Positions 16,504-29,400 of a DNA stretch of 64,000 nt are shown piece after piece. This DNA is from Paludibacteraceae bacterium (GTDB taxonomy: Bacteria; Bacteroidota; Bacteroidia; Bacteroidales; Paludibacteraceae), in contig JAFXPK010000032.1 of assembly GCA_017527905.1 (NCBI GenBank), forward strand, positions 1-64,000, in the 5' to 3' direction. The notes under the pieces were generated by a model. The model was not told the origin of the DNA and did not search any database. It saw only the letters and a list, made by a program, of their open reading frames with translations. How positions within the stretch are numbered: the first letter of the stretch is position 1; the number at the start of each line of letters is the position of its first letter. The position numbers and the translations under genes were made by a program.

Positions 16504-17496
16504 TTAATTCCTGTAATAGCGTGTGTATTTTTTCCTGCTTCTTCCGTAGTTGGCGTAGCATCCTTTCCCTTTCGTGCGGATTTTGAATTCTATGCCCAAT
16601 TCGTGTGTCCCGTAGTTGCCGTGTCTGAGGTTGGAGAAGTTGTAGTCGTAGGAGTAGTAGGCCTGGAAGAACCCGAAGGCGAACCCTGCGAGGAATCCCA
16701 CTTCGTTCGGTATCTTGTAGGTGGCTCCCACGTAGAACAGGTCCGCCGGCATGTTGTCGTATTCTGTGACGTAATAGTAATAGAGCGATAGCTGGTGCTT
16801 CATCACGTCCTTGGAATTGGTCTGCTTGTCTCCGTTGTAGTAGTAGAGGGCGTATGCGGGGCATAGCCTCCACCATTCGGAGGTCTGCATGTTGTAGTTC
16901 ATGAATCCGTAGAATGTCCTGTTCATGGTGACTTCGTCCGTTCCCTTCAGCAGGTGCATGGCGGACGCTCCGAACTCGAAGTTCTGGAGCAGTATCTCGA
17001 ATCCCGCGTCCACATCGGCGGCGTTGCCCTTCTCCAGACATTCGACCACCTTGGCTATGTTCTGGCTTTCGTATCGGCTGTCGTTGACGATTTCGTTCGA
17101 GTTATATCCTTTGTTCATCATACCTGCCGATGCTCCCAGGTTGAGGTAGGAGTCGTCACCGATGGGTATGCAGAAGGAGTAGACGACTTTAGGATTGATC
17201 ATGTGTTGATATCCTATCTTGTCTGTCAAAATGTTTAGTCCTACCTGTGAGTGGGCCCCCAGGAAAAAATATTTTCCCGAGAAGAACAGGTCTTTGGGCA
17301 TTCCGTCCAAATTCGTCCATTGTAGCCTGCCTCCTGCTTGGATGGTGGCATATTGTAGTTCGGGTATATATGCAGGGTTGAAAAAGCTATATTGCAGCTG
17401 CTTGTTCGTGAAGAAGGGCATTTCCTGTGCGGACAAACCCATCATCATGAGCAATGAGGCTATGGTGCATATAATCCGTCTTTTCATGTTCATCAT
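16504..17496 (-). CDS. PorP/SprF-family type IX secretion system membrane protein
   Basis: 330 residues. Signal peptide (IICTIASLLMMMGLSAQ) and a beta-barrel-like body with the family N-terminus (FFTNKQLQYSFFNPAY, then QWTNLDGMPK). PorP/SprF proteins are outer-membrane partners that attach or export T9SS cargo bearing type B sorting domains. The start codon overlaps the stop of the 4,399-residue adhesin upstream (4-nt overlap, 17493-17496). Translation is therefore probably coupled, and this PorP-like protein is almost certainly the dedicated partner of that adhesin, as with SprB-SprF pairs. Confidence 0.9.
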   Translation of the reverse strand: MMNMKRRIICTIASLLMMMGLSAQEMPFFTNKQLQYSFFNPAYIPELQYATIQAGGRLQWTNLDGMPKDLFFSGKYFFLGAHSQVGLNILTDKIGYQHMINPKVVYSFCIPIGDDSYLNLGASAGMMNKGYNSNEIVNDSRYESQNIAKVVECLEKGNAADVDAGFEILLQNFEFGASAMHLLKGTDEVTMNRTFYGFMNYNMQTSEWWRLCPAYALYYYNGDKQTNSKDVMKHQLSLYYYYVTEYDNMPADLFYVGATYKIPNEVGFLAGFAFGFFQAYYSYDYNFSNLRHGNYGTHELGIEFKIRTKGKGCYANYGRSRKKYTRYYRN

Positions 17497-20400
17497 CTTA
17501 CAACTGTTATGTATCCTGTCCGTATTTTCTTTTCTCCTTTCTCGAAGTAGGTGAGCGAGTAGAAGTAGGTATCCTCAGACGCTGGTTCGCCTTTGTAAGT
17601 ACCGTCCCAACCGCTTCCTTGATAGATGAGCGTGCCAACTCTGTCGTAGATCTGGACGTCGTAGTTCTCCATGAAGATGTAGGAGCCGTCGGCGATCATC
17701 GTATTCGGCACGAAGAGGAATGGATCGATCTTTAGGATGGTGCTGGTGCTTTTCCTACATCCGTATTTGTGCTCTACGATCAGTTCTACAGGGATGTCTC
17801 TCCTGCTGTGGATGAGCGTATCGTTGTAGAGGTGGGAGACCTCATTGCTGGTCGAGTCGATCCAAGACTGTCCGTCCCCGAAATTCCAGGTGAACGTGTA
17901 CAACTCGCTTCCTGATGGTGTCGTGGTTTCCTTGAATTCAACCTCCTTCACGTCGTCGCTCAGCGCATACTCGGTGTCGTCGATGGTGCTGTAGGCGATG
18001 ATAGGGTCTTCGAGATATGCCACCTCGAGTATGAAGGACTCTGTCGCCAAGCACCCGTTCTCGTCGATTCCGGATACGTTTATTTGCCTGTTCTTGTCAG
18101 CGATGAAGTGAATGTTCTTTTCTGTCATGGTGGTGTCATCCAAAGTCCATCTGATGTCGGTGAGGGCATCCTCCACGCTGAGGATGACGAGAGAGTCCCT
18201 ACAGCTTGTCTTGTTGCCTGTGATGGTGAGTTCCTTGTAAGGATATGCGTCCACCGTGAATTCAATCGTGTCTTTGCAACCCAGCTCCTTCTCCGTGGCG
18301 ATGAGCATGAAGTCGTTCCTTGCGGTGATAGGCTCGTTGTAGGTTGAACCTGTCTTGACAATTCCTTCGGTGAGGTTCGTCCATTCGTATTCACGGGCGT
18401 TGTCTCCTTGGGCGGTGAAGTTGGCGAGGCTACCGTAGCAGTAGGTGCTTTCTTGCTTCTCAACCTTCAGATTGTCCACTTGGTGCATGTTGATGGTCAA
18501 TGTGTGGTGAGCGGCGCAACCTTCTTCGTTGTGTACCGCTATCTCATATTGGCCGCTCTTGCCAAGGTCTTGGTTGATGTTGCTGTATCGGATATTGTCC
18601 GTGAGGTTCCAAATCGTGTCGATGGCCTCTGTCACGTTGTTCTTACGGACTATGTCGTCGATGGTCACCCTGTTCCTTGCGCAGGTGTCGAAGGTGAGTT
18701 CCCTAGGCTTCACTGCGTTGTGGAAGATGACGTCCACGCTGGTGTCCGCATAGCAGTAGATGTCGTGGAATGTGCTTCTACCCTCTACTTGGAGTGTCCT
18801 GGTCTCCGCTCCGTTCGATGTCAGGGTGATGGATGGAGTCTTTTCCCCGTTGCTCCATTCGTATTGTTCCGCACCGTCGGCTGTCAGTGTGACGGTTTGG
18901 TCGGTGCAGGCGTCTCCACCTCCCGTGATGTTGATGACGATCGGTTGGTTGACGTCGATGACGAGGGACGCCGTGTCGCGGCATACGTTCATGCTATCTA
19001 TGAAGTATGCGAAGTAGGTGTTGCTCTTGGTCACACTTTCGGCGATGAAGCTTTGTCCGTCGATGTTCTGGAACGAAACGCTGTATTTGGCTGTTCCGCC
19101 TCTGTAGCTGCTTTGCGCGAATCGACCGAGGTCGACCGACTCTCCGTAGCAGATAGCGGTGTCTTTGTCTATGGCCTCGATAGCCGGATAGATGGTGATC
19201 ATTGCGGAGTCCGCCTCACTCACACAACCGCTCTCGTCTTGTACTTGACGAATGAGGAAGAGCTTCTGCGTGGCGATGTCCGTTGTGATGGTTGTCACGT
19301 TCGTGTCTTGTCTGGAAGGGTAGCTGGAGAGATCCTCCCACAATAGCCTTACATTGTTGCTGTTGGTGCTTCCCAATAGCTGGTGCTCTCCTGTGTTTTG
19401 GCAGAAGTTCTGGTTGGCAATGCTTGGACGTATTGGTTGCTTGTTGAATTTAAGCGTTGTGACATCCGTTGATTGGCATACGAGTCCGGCATCTTCATAC
19501 TGGTATGTGATGCGGTATTGACCTCCTTGCGTGATGGCGTCCGCTTGAGCGGTCACGTCTGTCGCCGACCCGTTCTGGATGATTTCGTAGGTGGTGACCT
19601 CGATGTTTGGCGTGTATTTACCCGCCTTTGCGGTGTTCTTGCTGAAGAGGGTCAAATCGACGCTGTTCGGCTCACATGTGGTGGTGTCCTTCAACTGAAT
19701 GCGTATTTGTGGAAGCACAGAGACGTCTACTCGGGTCTGACCACTGTGACACTGTGTCTGCAGGTTCATTTGGCTGACGAGGTAGTGGGTGTCTCCCTCC
19801 TCGACGATAGGGGAGACTGCCGTCTCGTTCGTATTGAAGAGTGTGTCTCCCTGCTCGTTGGTCCATACCAGACCAAGCGTCTCGGTGTTCCTTGCCACTG
19901 TGTTGATCACCAATGGCTGGTCTGCACCTGCCGTGTCTTGGCAGAATCGGAAGATAGTGTCTGCCAAGGTGATAGGGTTCTCGTTGACCGTGATGGTGAC
20001 GTCGATGCTGTCTTGGCAGAAGAGCGAGCCGATCTTCTTCTCACCGATTAGGCGGAAGGTCTCTGTCTTGTCTACGTTCTTCGAGTAAGGGAAGGCTGCG
20101 CCAGTCGCATTGTCTCCGTTCTCCCTGAACCAAGTGTAGGTGTCCGCACGGGTGGCGATGAGGTCAGTTACTTCGTCGCCCTCGCAAATGATGGTGTTGC
20201 CCTCTGTCGCTATGGCGAGTGAATCGTATACGATCACTTCCGTGGTATCCATTCTCTCACAGCGGGAGATGGCTTCTGTCGCCTTGGTCACGTACTTTCC
20301 GGATGCGCCGATGATGGTTGGGTCCGCAATGCTGGAGAGGTTGCCTGACTCGTTCACCTTGTAGTAGGTGATGTTCTTCTCTTCAGGGCTGCCGAAGTAG

Positions 20401-23400
20401 GCGGCTTCCGCTTTCTCCTTCAAGTCTACAGTGGTGGCATAGCAAGCTTCCATGAGTCCGATTGGCTGGAAGCCGATGCTTTCCCTCACGTCGAAGTCGA
20501 AGGTGTCAGGTTCACTGAGACATCTTGTCTTCAGATCGATGGCGAACAGGTTGTAGCGTGTCTTGCCATATTGGGTAGTGGAGAGTGTCAACGTGTCGGA
20601 CGTAGTCTCTCCGTTGGCGTTCTTCCATACGAAGGATTGGTTCACGCTGTTGACGCCCGTCTTCTTGGCGGTGAGTTTCACGTCGCCGATGCCTTGGCAA
20701 AGGATCGTGTCGCCGATGAGTTGTGGCACGCCAGGCTGCTTGTGGAACTGGATGGAGATGGTCTTGCTTGCGTCGCAATGCTTGTCATCCGTGTAGTATA
20801 CCTCATACAGACCGCTTTCGCTGATGGCTGTCTCGTTGCTGATGACGGTTCCGTTCAGCTCTGTGCGGACGTAGGTCGGTTGTGTTCCGCCACTGATGCT
20901 CTTGGCGAGGTTCGTGATCAGGTCGTAGGTGAATGGTTGGCAGATCGTGTCCGGATTGTCCAATCCGATGGTGATCTGTGGATTCACGTGAACGGTTACG
21001 TTGCTGCGAGGGCTGACGCATCCCGTGTTCCTGTTGGTGGTCTCCACCTCAAACTTGAAGGCGGTGGACTTTGTCTTCTCCACTTGGATGGTCTCGTCGT
21101 TGGAGAAGAGCGTGGTGTCGTTCTGGTACCATTGGATGCTGTAGCTGCTGATGTCGCTGCTGCTACGTCCTAAGTTGATCTCCTCCGTGCTTGTGGCGCT
21201 GGTGTCTTGGCAGATGGAGATGACGGTGTCTTCGAGCCTTGCAGGGTTCACGTTGACTGTGATCTTCTTGCTGACAGTGTCGGCACATGTGGTTCCGTTC
21301 AATTTCTCTATTAGGATGAAGGTGGTATCCTGCATGATCTCCTTGTAGGTGAAGGAAGCCGTGGTGTTGAGCGTCTTCTCGTCTCCTTCTATCTTCCATG
21401 CGTAGGAAACCGGACGTTCGTCTCCGACTGCCTCCAATTTCACGTCGTTGCCTTCACAGAGGACGTCAGCCCCTTCGATGGTGAAGGTCGGCAATTGGTG
21501 GAAGATGAGCTTCAATGAGTTTTCTGCGGTACACTTCGATTGGTCATCCTCTATCGTGAATTGATAGAGGGAAGTGTCTTGTCTCGATTTTGTCACCTTG
21601 CTCAACTCGTTCTCTCCGACCACATAACCATTCTCGGTAGCGTTGAAGATCAATGTGGTGTGCGGAGTTTGGTTGATTGCGAAGGAGGCCATCGCCTGCT
21701 CGTAGAGGTTGATCTCTTCGCCTGCGCACAACTCCATCGTTCCGTCATTGCCCAATGGAGTAACCTTGATGGCTTCTTTCACAATGACGATGATGGTGTC
21801 GTCTTCACTGACACAGCCCGTCAATACGTTCTTGCTGAAAGCGGTGTATTGGGAGGTCGGTGGAGTGCTTGGTATCTCTATCGTGTCTCCGTAGAGGGTG
21901 GACTTGTGGTCGCCCCAGAAGATGGAGGTGGTCCGCTTGTCGTTGCTATGGGCTGCGGTGAGATGCAATTGCCCGTTGCTTTGGCAGAAGTAGATGGTAT
22001 CCAACCCGTTCTCGATGATAGGGGTGGATGGCTTCTGGTTGATGGTGACATAGACTGAATCGGAAGCGGAGCATACACCATCCACAACGGTGTAGGTATA
22101 TAGCATGCTATCGATGTTCTCGGTGTACTCTATTTGACTAGCCTCCGCATCGGTGATGGCGGATGATGTGCCGTTGATGACCTTCCCGTAGGTGATGTCG
22201 CAACTACCGATGTTGGTGATGTTGGTGGTGGTCGATGCGGTGAGGTAATCCGTCACCTTGCTCTTGAAGTCGATGACTTCAGGTTGGCAGACTGCCGGAA
22301 GATCCTCCATGTCCAGCTTGATGGCCTTGTTGACCACGAATGGCACGACGGTATCCTTGTAACAACCTGTGATTTTGTTGTACTGACGGATGGTGTACTT
22401 GATGGTACGTGACTTGCCTGCCACACTTGTCGTGTCTGTGTTGATTGGGTTAGCGATGGAGTCACCCTTCTCGTCGAACCATTGGATGGCGAGTTCAGCC
22501 AACGGGTTAGTGGCGGTCTCGTTCCTGGTCACAGGGATCAGGTGTGTGCCGGAAAGTTGGCAGAAGGTGTCGCTGAGCACGGTGGCTGCGACAGGGATCT
22601 CACGCACGTCCATGGAGACCATGAGGGAGTCGTAGCAAGTGAGTCCGACGGCAGGGAAGGCCTCCGTTGCCTTGAGGTAAATGGATTCGCTCTGCTCCGA
22701 GTTGAATCGGGTAGGGTCGTTGATGAGCCTGCCGTCCGTCTCCCTGAACCACTCGTATTGGTAGCCCCTGTTCGGTGTTGGAAGAGCGGTATCTTGGAAT
22801 TGACATACGGTGATCGGATCGATTGGATCGATGACCGGCAATCCATGGAATACGATGGTGGCGGTATCGGTGAGGCCACAACCGCTGACATAATCCTTGA
22901 TTTGGATGAGGTAGCGGGTCGTGTCGGTCTCGTTCTTCGCCTTTGTGGAGGCTATCTTCTCAGAGACAGCTTGGCTGGACGGTGTGACACCGTTCAGTCT
23001 GAAGATGCTGAAGCGGATGTCGCGTACGCTGTTCTTCGTGTTCTTGTCCACTTGCTCCTGAACCATTTGGATCAGGTCGATGGAGTCACGGAAGCAGAGG
23101 TCTTGTGTGCCGACTGCCGTGTACTCGATAGGGAAGGAGATGACCGCATGGATCGTGTCGACGTCGCTGACGCAACCCGTCTTCTCGTTCTTGGTGAAGG
23201 CCATGTAGTTGCCATAGTTAGCGGATATCTCCAACTCATCGCCCGTGACGGTGGAGGTGTACTCGCCCCAATAGACTTGGGTCGGGTACTTCGATTCGTT
23301 CTTGTTCTCCGCGTGGAGGATGATTGGAGCATCGTCCTGGCAGAAATAGATGGTATCCTTGCCGCCTTCGATGATAGGCTTGAGCGGTTTCTTGTTGATG

Positions 23401-26400
23401 GTGACGAATACGGAGTCGGAAGCGGAGCATACTCCGTCGACTACGGTATAGGTGTAGAGCACGCTGTCCTTGTCGTTGGTGTACTCTATTTGGCTAGCCT
23501 CCGCATCGCTGATGACGGTTTGCGCACCGTTGATGATTTTTCCGTAAGTGATGTCGCAGTTGCCGATGTTGGAGAGGTTGGTGGTCGTCGATGCGGTGAG
23601 GTAATCCATCACCTTGCTTTTGAAGTCGATGACTTCAGGTTGGCAGACAGCGGCGAGGTCTTCCATTTCCAATCGAAGAGCTTTGTTGACCACGAATGGA
23701 ACGGTGGTATCCTTGTAACATCCAGTTACCTTGTTGTACTGACGGATGGTGTACTTGATGGTGCGTGACTTAGCGTTCACGATCATCGTGTCCGTATTGA
23801 TTGGGTTGGCGATGGAGTCACCCTTCTCGTCGAACCATTGGATGGAGAGGTCGGCCATTGGATTGGCCGCCGTCTCGTTGCGTGTCACAGGGATCAGGTG
23901 AGTGCCGGAGAATTGGCAGAAGGTGTCGCTGAGCACGGTGGCTGCGACAGGGATCTCACGCACGTCCATGGAGACCATGAGGGAGTCGTAGCAAGCGAGT
24001 CCGACGGCAGGGAAGGTCTCCGTTGCCTTGAGGTAAATGGATTCGCTCTGCTCCGAGTTGAATCGGGTAGGGTCGTTGATGATCCTGCCGTCCGTCTCCC
24101 TGAACCACTCGTATTGGTAGCCTCTGTTCGGCGTCGGAAGAGCGGTGTCTTGGAATTGACATACGGTGATCGGATCGATCGGGTCGATGACCGGCAATCC
24201 ATGGAATACGATGGTGGCCGTGTCTTGGAATTCACAACCGCTGACGTAATCCTTGATTTGGATGAGGTAGCGGGTCGTGTCGGTCTCGTTCTTCGCCTTT
24301 GTGGAGGCTATCTTTTCTGAGATCGCTTGGCTGGACGGTGTGACACCGTTCAGTCTGAAGATGTTGAAGCGGATGTCGCGTACACTGTTCTTCGTGTTCT
24401 TGTCCACTTGCTCCTGAACCATTTGGATCAGGTCGATGGAGTCACGGAAGCAGAGGTCTTGCGTTCCGATTGCAGAGAATTCGATAGGAACGGAGATGAC
24501 CGCATGGATCGTGTCGACGTCGCTGACGCAACCTGTCTTCTCGTTCTTGGTGAAGGCCATGTAGTTGCCGTAGTTGGCAGAGATCTCCAACTCGTTGCCA
24601 GTGACGGTGGAGGTGTACTCGCCCCAATAGATTTGGGTCTGGTACTTCGATTCGTTCTTGTTCTCCGCGTGGAGGATGATTGGAGCATCGTCCTGGCAGA
24701 AGTAGATGGTATCCTTGCCGCCTTCGATGATAGGCTTGAGCGGTTTCTTGTTGATGGTGACGAAGACGGAGTCGGAAGCGGAGCATACGTTGTCCGCATC
24801 CGTCACGGTGTAGGCGTAGAGCACGCTGTCCTTGTCGTTGATGTATGCCAACTGGTTCGCCTCGGCCTCGCTGAGGAGGGTAGCCGATCCGTTGAGGACT
24901 CTGCTATATTGGTATTGGAGTCCTGCAGTGTTGGTGAAGTGGGTTGAACCGATGTTGTTCGAGATGTAATCTTTCACTGCCTGGGAGAGGGAGATGGTCT
25001 CCGGCTCGCAGACGGCTGACAGGTCAGGCATGTTCAGCACAGGAGTTTGCTTGAGGGTCACGTAGATGGACGTATCCTTGAAGCAAGAGGTGCTGGTGTT
25101 GGTTTGTCTCACCGTATATTTCAGTCTCTTGGTGAGGTCATTCATAACAATCGCATCGGTCACGATAGGGTTGTTAATGGAATCACCTTCAGGGGAGAAC
25201 CACTGCAGCTTCAGGTTCGTTGCCGTGTTGTATGCGTCGTTGGACGGTTGTACGGCGACGTTGATCTTCTTGTCAGGGTTGTTCTGGCAGAAAGACGTGT
25301 CGTTTACAAGCGCATTGTCCGGAGTAGGGTAGACGGTCACGTCCACGTCGAAGGTGTCCGCACAACCGTATAGTTTATCTTTCTCAGCCAATCGGATGGT
25401 CTCATCCGTGGAGAGGGACAAGCGTGTCGGGTTCCCTGTTATCGCTGTGCCATCGGACCTCAACCATTGGTAAATATAGGTTGGGTCGGTCGGTGTAGGC
25501 AGTTCCGCCTCCACGTTTTGGCAGGCGTACAAGTCATTGTCGACATATGCGTTCGGCAATCCGTGGAAGATGACCGTGGCCGTGTCTATGCGGGAACATC
25601 CGCTGATGGTGTCCAAAATGTCGATGAGGTAGCGGGTGGTGTCGTCCTCTGTTCTTGTCTTGGAAGAACGCACCTCGCTGGTGATCTCTATACCTCTTGA
25701 GTTGTTGTTAAGCAGGAACACTTTGAATCCTAGCGCCTTCTCCAGGATGATGTCGTTGACACTGCTCAATAGTCTTTGAACGGTGTCTCGGAGGGAAATC
25801 TCTTCGCCGAAGCAGAATTCCTTTGTGCCGAATCCGTTGTATTTGATGGTGTTCTCCACCCGGATGTTGATCTCCACCTTGTCGCTGACGCAGGCTGTTA
25901 CCGTGTCTTTCTGGTAGATGGCGTACTTGGCGCTTCTGTTTTGGGAGGTGATGATGGATTCTTCAGGCTCCCAAACGACGGTGGTGTTTTGGTCTAAATT
26001 GTTGATTTTGGAGTCTATCTTTTCCGCCAGACTGACAGTGTCTCCGATGGCGCATAGATAGATGGTGTCCTTGCTGAATAGCGGAGTGTGCGGCTTCGGG
26101 TTGACGATAGCGTTCGCGCCCACCAATTCTCCGTAGCATCCTGTTGTCTTATCCTTGTATTGCGCGAAGTATAGGCTATTGTTCATCGTTTGGAGGTATC
26201 TGCCCGCTGTGGTGTCCACAATCATATCTGTGGTCGCGACCTCCGTGGTGTCCGCTTTGTATGTGTATAGCGTGTATTTCGGATCGATGGAGATGTTGAA
26301 CTTCTGGGCCATGTCCCCTTCGCACATGACGATGGTGTCTATCTCCGGTTTGTCTTTCACGTTGTCGTGGATGTACACGCTGACGGTCAGCCAAGGACCT

Positions 26401-29400
26401 TTACAACCCATGGTGGTTGCTTGGCGCATGCAGTAGAATAACGTGTCCGGTTGATCGAAGTCTATGTCGATATATTTCTCTTTGCGGTTGGCGAAATATT
26501 TTTCGGTGGTGTCGCAGTCGTCTTGTAAGTTATCCTTTCTGTACCATTCCATGATGTAGTCTCTGGACGGATAACCGACGGTTGGAAGTCTCTTACTGCT
26601 GTAAGGGTTTCCTCCGACACAATAGTTCAACGCGATCTGTGTTTCGCTGAGGTTGATGGAGGTTGTCGTGTCACCGATCATGGCGTAGCTGGTGATGGCG
26701 TCGGCCACAACGATCTTGAAGGTGTCCGGCTCGCTCACACAACTGTTGCTGTCGATTCGTACGACCACGAACATATTGTCGTTTGCGGCGGAAGTGTTCG
26801 TCATAGGATCACCTCCGTCGGTGACAATGTCGTAGGCGGTGCTTTTGTATTTGTTGATAGGCAAATTGCTTGTCGCATAGTCGATGTGAGACCATACCCA
26901 TTTATATCCGTTAGGACCGAATGCGCCTTGCTCGTCGAGGTATGCGTTGAAATCGTTGAGTGGCGTATCTCCGGTACAGTAGCGAACCGAATCCACTCCG
27001 CCGGCGAACTGAGGCTTGGTCTTGTCGTAGCAGTTCACTTTGATGGTCATGATGCTTCCTGCGCCCAAACAACCTTTTGCGGTCTTCCCTTGAACCACGA
27101 AGTTGAGGAGTCTGTAGCCGTCCGTTCCGCAAGGTGAGTCGGTGTCCAGCATGTCGAGCAGCCTATCCAATGAAATGGAGTCTTTCTCTATCGCATGCCT
27201 TATTTTTCCGTCCGCATCGCTTGGGAATGTCTCGTCGTAGGAGTAGAACAGCAAGTTGCTTATGTCGTAACCTGTGCTGTTGAGTGCCTGCAAGGCATCT
27301 ATCACGTCGTCTGTGGTTGGGCGGTAGTATTGGCAGATGACGATGGTGTCCGTCTTCAGCGTGTCCGCTGCCGGGTTGACGGTGATCTCGATGGTGGACG
27401 GGTTGCTTTCGCAATGGTCTTTGTAGAAGGTCACATCGTAGCGGAAGGAAGTTGTCTGCTTGTTCTCGACGGAGTCTTTCGGCACGTAGATGGTGTCACC
27501 CACGCCGATCTTTGTCCGGGTGAGGTTGTCTGCCGCATCTTTCGTCACGTTGTACCAATACACGTCATAGTCTATTTGTTGAGGCGTCTTGGTGACGAAC
27601 AGTTTGATGGAGTCCTCCGGATTCAGCGATTGACAGAAGGTGTTCTCCGGATTTTTGGTTAGGTCAGGCAACTGGTCTATTTTCAAGTCCAGCACTTTGA
27701 TGAAGAACTCGAACGGGGTGCCGTTGCAACTTTGCGCCAAGTCTTTTTGCCAGAGGCTGACTTCCCTCAATCCAGGTTTGTCCGTGTCGAGGAAACCGGC
27801 TTTGTGAATGTTCCATATCGCCACCTCGTTGAATGTTTGGTCGACAAGTCCGTTGAAGGTTATGTTCTGCGCTTCCGCAGTGTCGTTGACTTCCGCATAG
27901 ACGTTGTAATCCCTGAACGACTTGTGTATTTCCAGATTGTCCGGCTCGTTCCCCAAACAGAGATATATGGTGTCTTTTTGTTGGATCGTATCTCCGTTAT
28001 AGACGATGATAGGATCTTCCAGGTCGTGCTTGACGAACTTGATAGGGATGAAGTCGCTACAAGTTTTTTTGTTGATTTCCCATGGGGATTTGTAGTATAT
28101 CTGGAGTATCATGCTTTGGTCGATCGTATACTCCTCCGATTCCAGTGTCTCGTCAAGCAAAGAGATGTATTGGCTCTTCTCGTAATAATTTGCGGGAGAG
28201 GTGTCTTTATCTTTGAATAGGACGAGCACGTCGCTGAACTCCCTCTTCATGTTGATGATGGAGTCGATGGAGTCGGCCTGTAGTTCAGCCTCGCAGTCAA
28301 GGAAGGCTTGGAAGTCTTGGTTCATCGCTCCGGTCGAGGAGATGGACGGCAATCCGCCATCCAAGGTGCTGAGCAATTGTTCCAGCCTAGATTTGTTTAC
28401 ACCATTTTTCGCGGCGAAATCGATCAATTTGTTCCGCTTCGATTGTTCCCAGATGCAAGAGTCGTTTTTTCTGATGGAATCTATCTCGAAGTCCATCTTC
28501 GCCAATTGCTTCCTGATCATGGCTGGTGTCAGTTTAATTGGGTCGCAGAAGTGGATGATGATGGAGTCGGGCATTTCTGTGCAACTGCCCGTGGCATCGA
28601 CGTTGATTTCCACTTGCTTGGTGCGGTTTTTCTGGAAGACGCCGTTTTGTGTCTTAGAGTATCCGTTGAGGCCTTTACATCCGCCGCCGCCTCCTCCTCC
28701 GCCGCTGCCGCTTCCGCCGTTGCCTTCACATTTCAGTTTGTCCCAGTCAATGTCATGTTCATAGGAGCTCTCGATGACGGAGGTGTCTTTGGAGGCAGGG
28801 TCGCTAACGTTCATTTCCGCCTGTGGCACAACCCTAGGCGACTCTCCCACGTAGAGTGTTTTGTTGTAGACAGGGTCATCGTCTTTCTTCGTGCGAAGGG
28901 TGAGAGATATGGTGATGGCATCGGTGTCTTGGATGGCGTTTGGAATGATGAGGGTAGGGAAAGAGAATATCAGTTCCCTTGTTTTCACAAGCGTTGGTTT
29001 GTTTGTGGCGTAGTTATCGTTTTCCTTGTCTATCGACTCTAAATAGGCGTTTAGACTGGTGAGATATTTTTTTCGGAAATTCCCGCTTTTGGTTTCGTTC
29101 CACCCATACACCTTGTCGTCAGCAGTGTACTCGGTTTTATCGGTTCCGTTCACTGTGGTTATGGTCGGTTTGGTGTAGGCTCCGTTGTTGTTCGTTCCGT
29201 TATTGGTGACATCAGTCAACGTGGAGTGGAAGGAGATGTCGAAGCTGGTGATGGAGTCCACGTACTCGGAGATAGGGACTCTCACCTCGATATTGGTCAG
29301 ACCATTCTTGTTGTTCCCTGTTTTCACGTAAAGTCTGCAGGTGAAGGTTGAGTCTGGTTCAATGTCCGTTTTGTCCACTTCTATAGGCAATGCCACTTCA

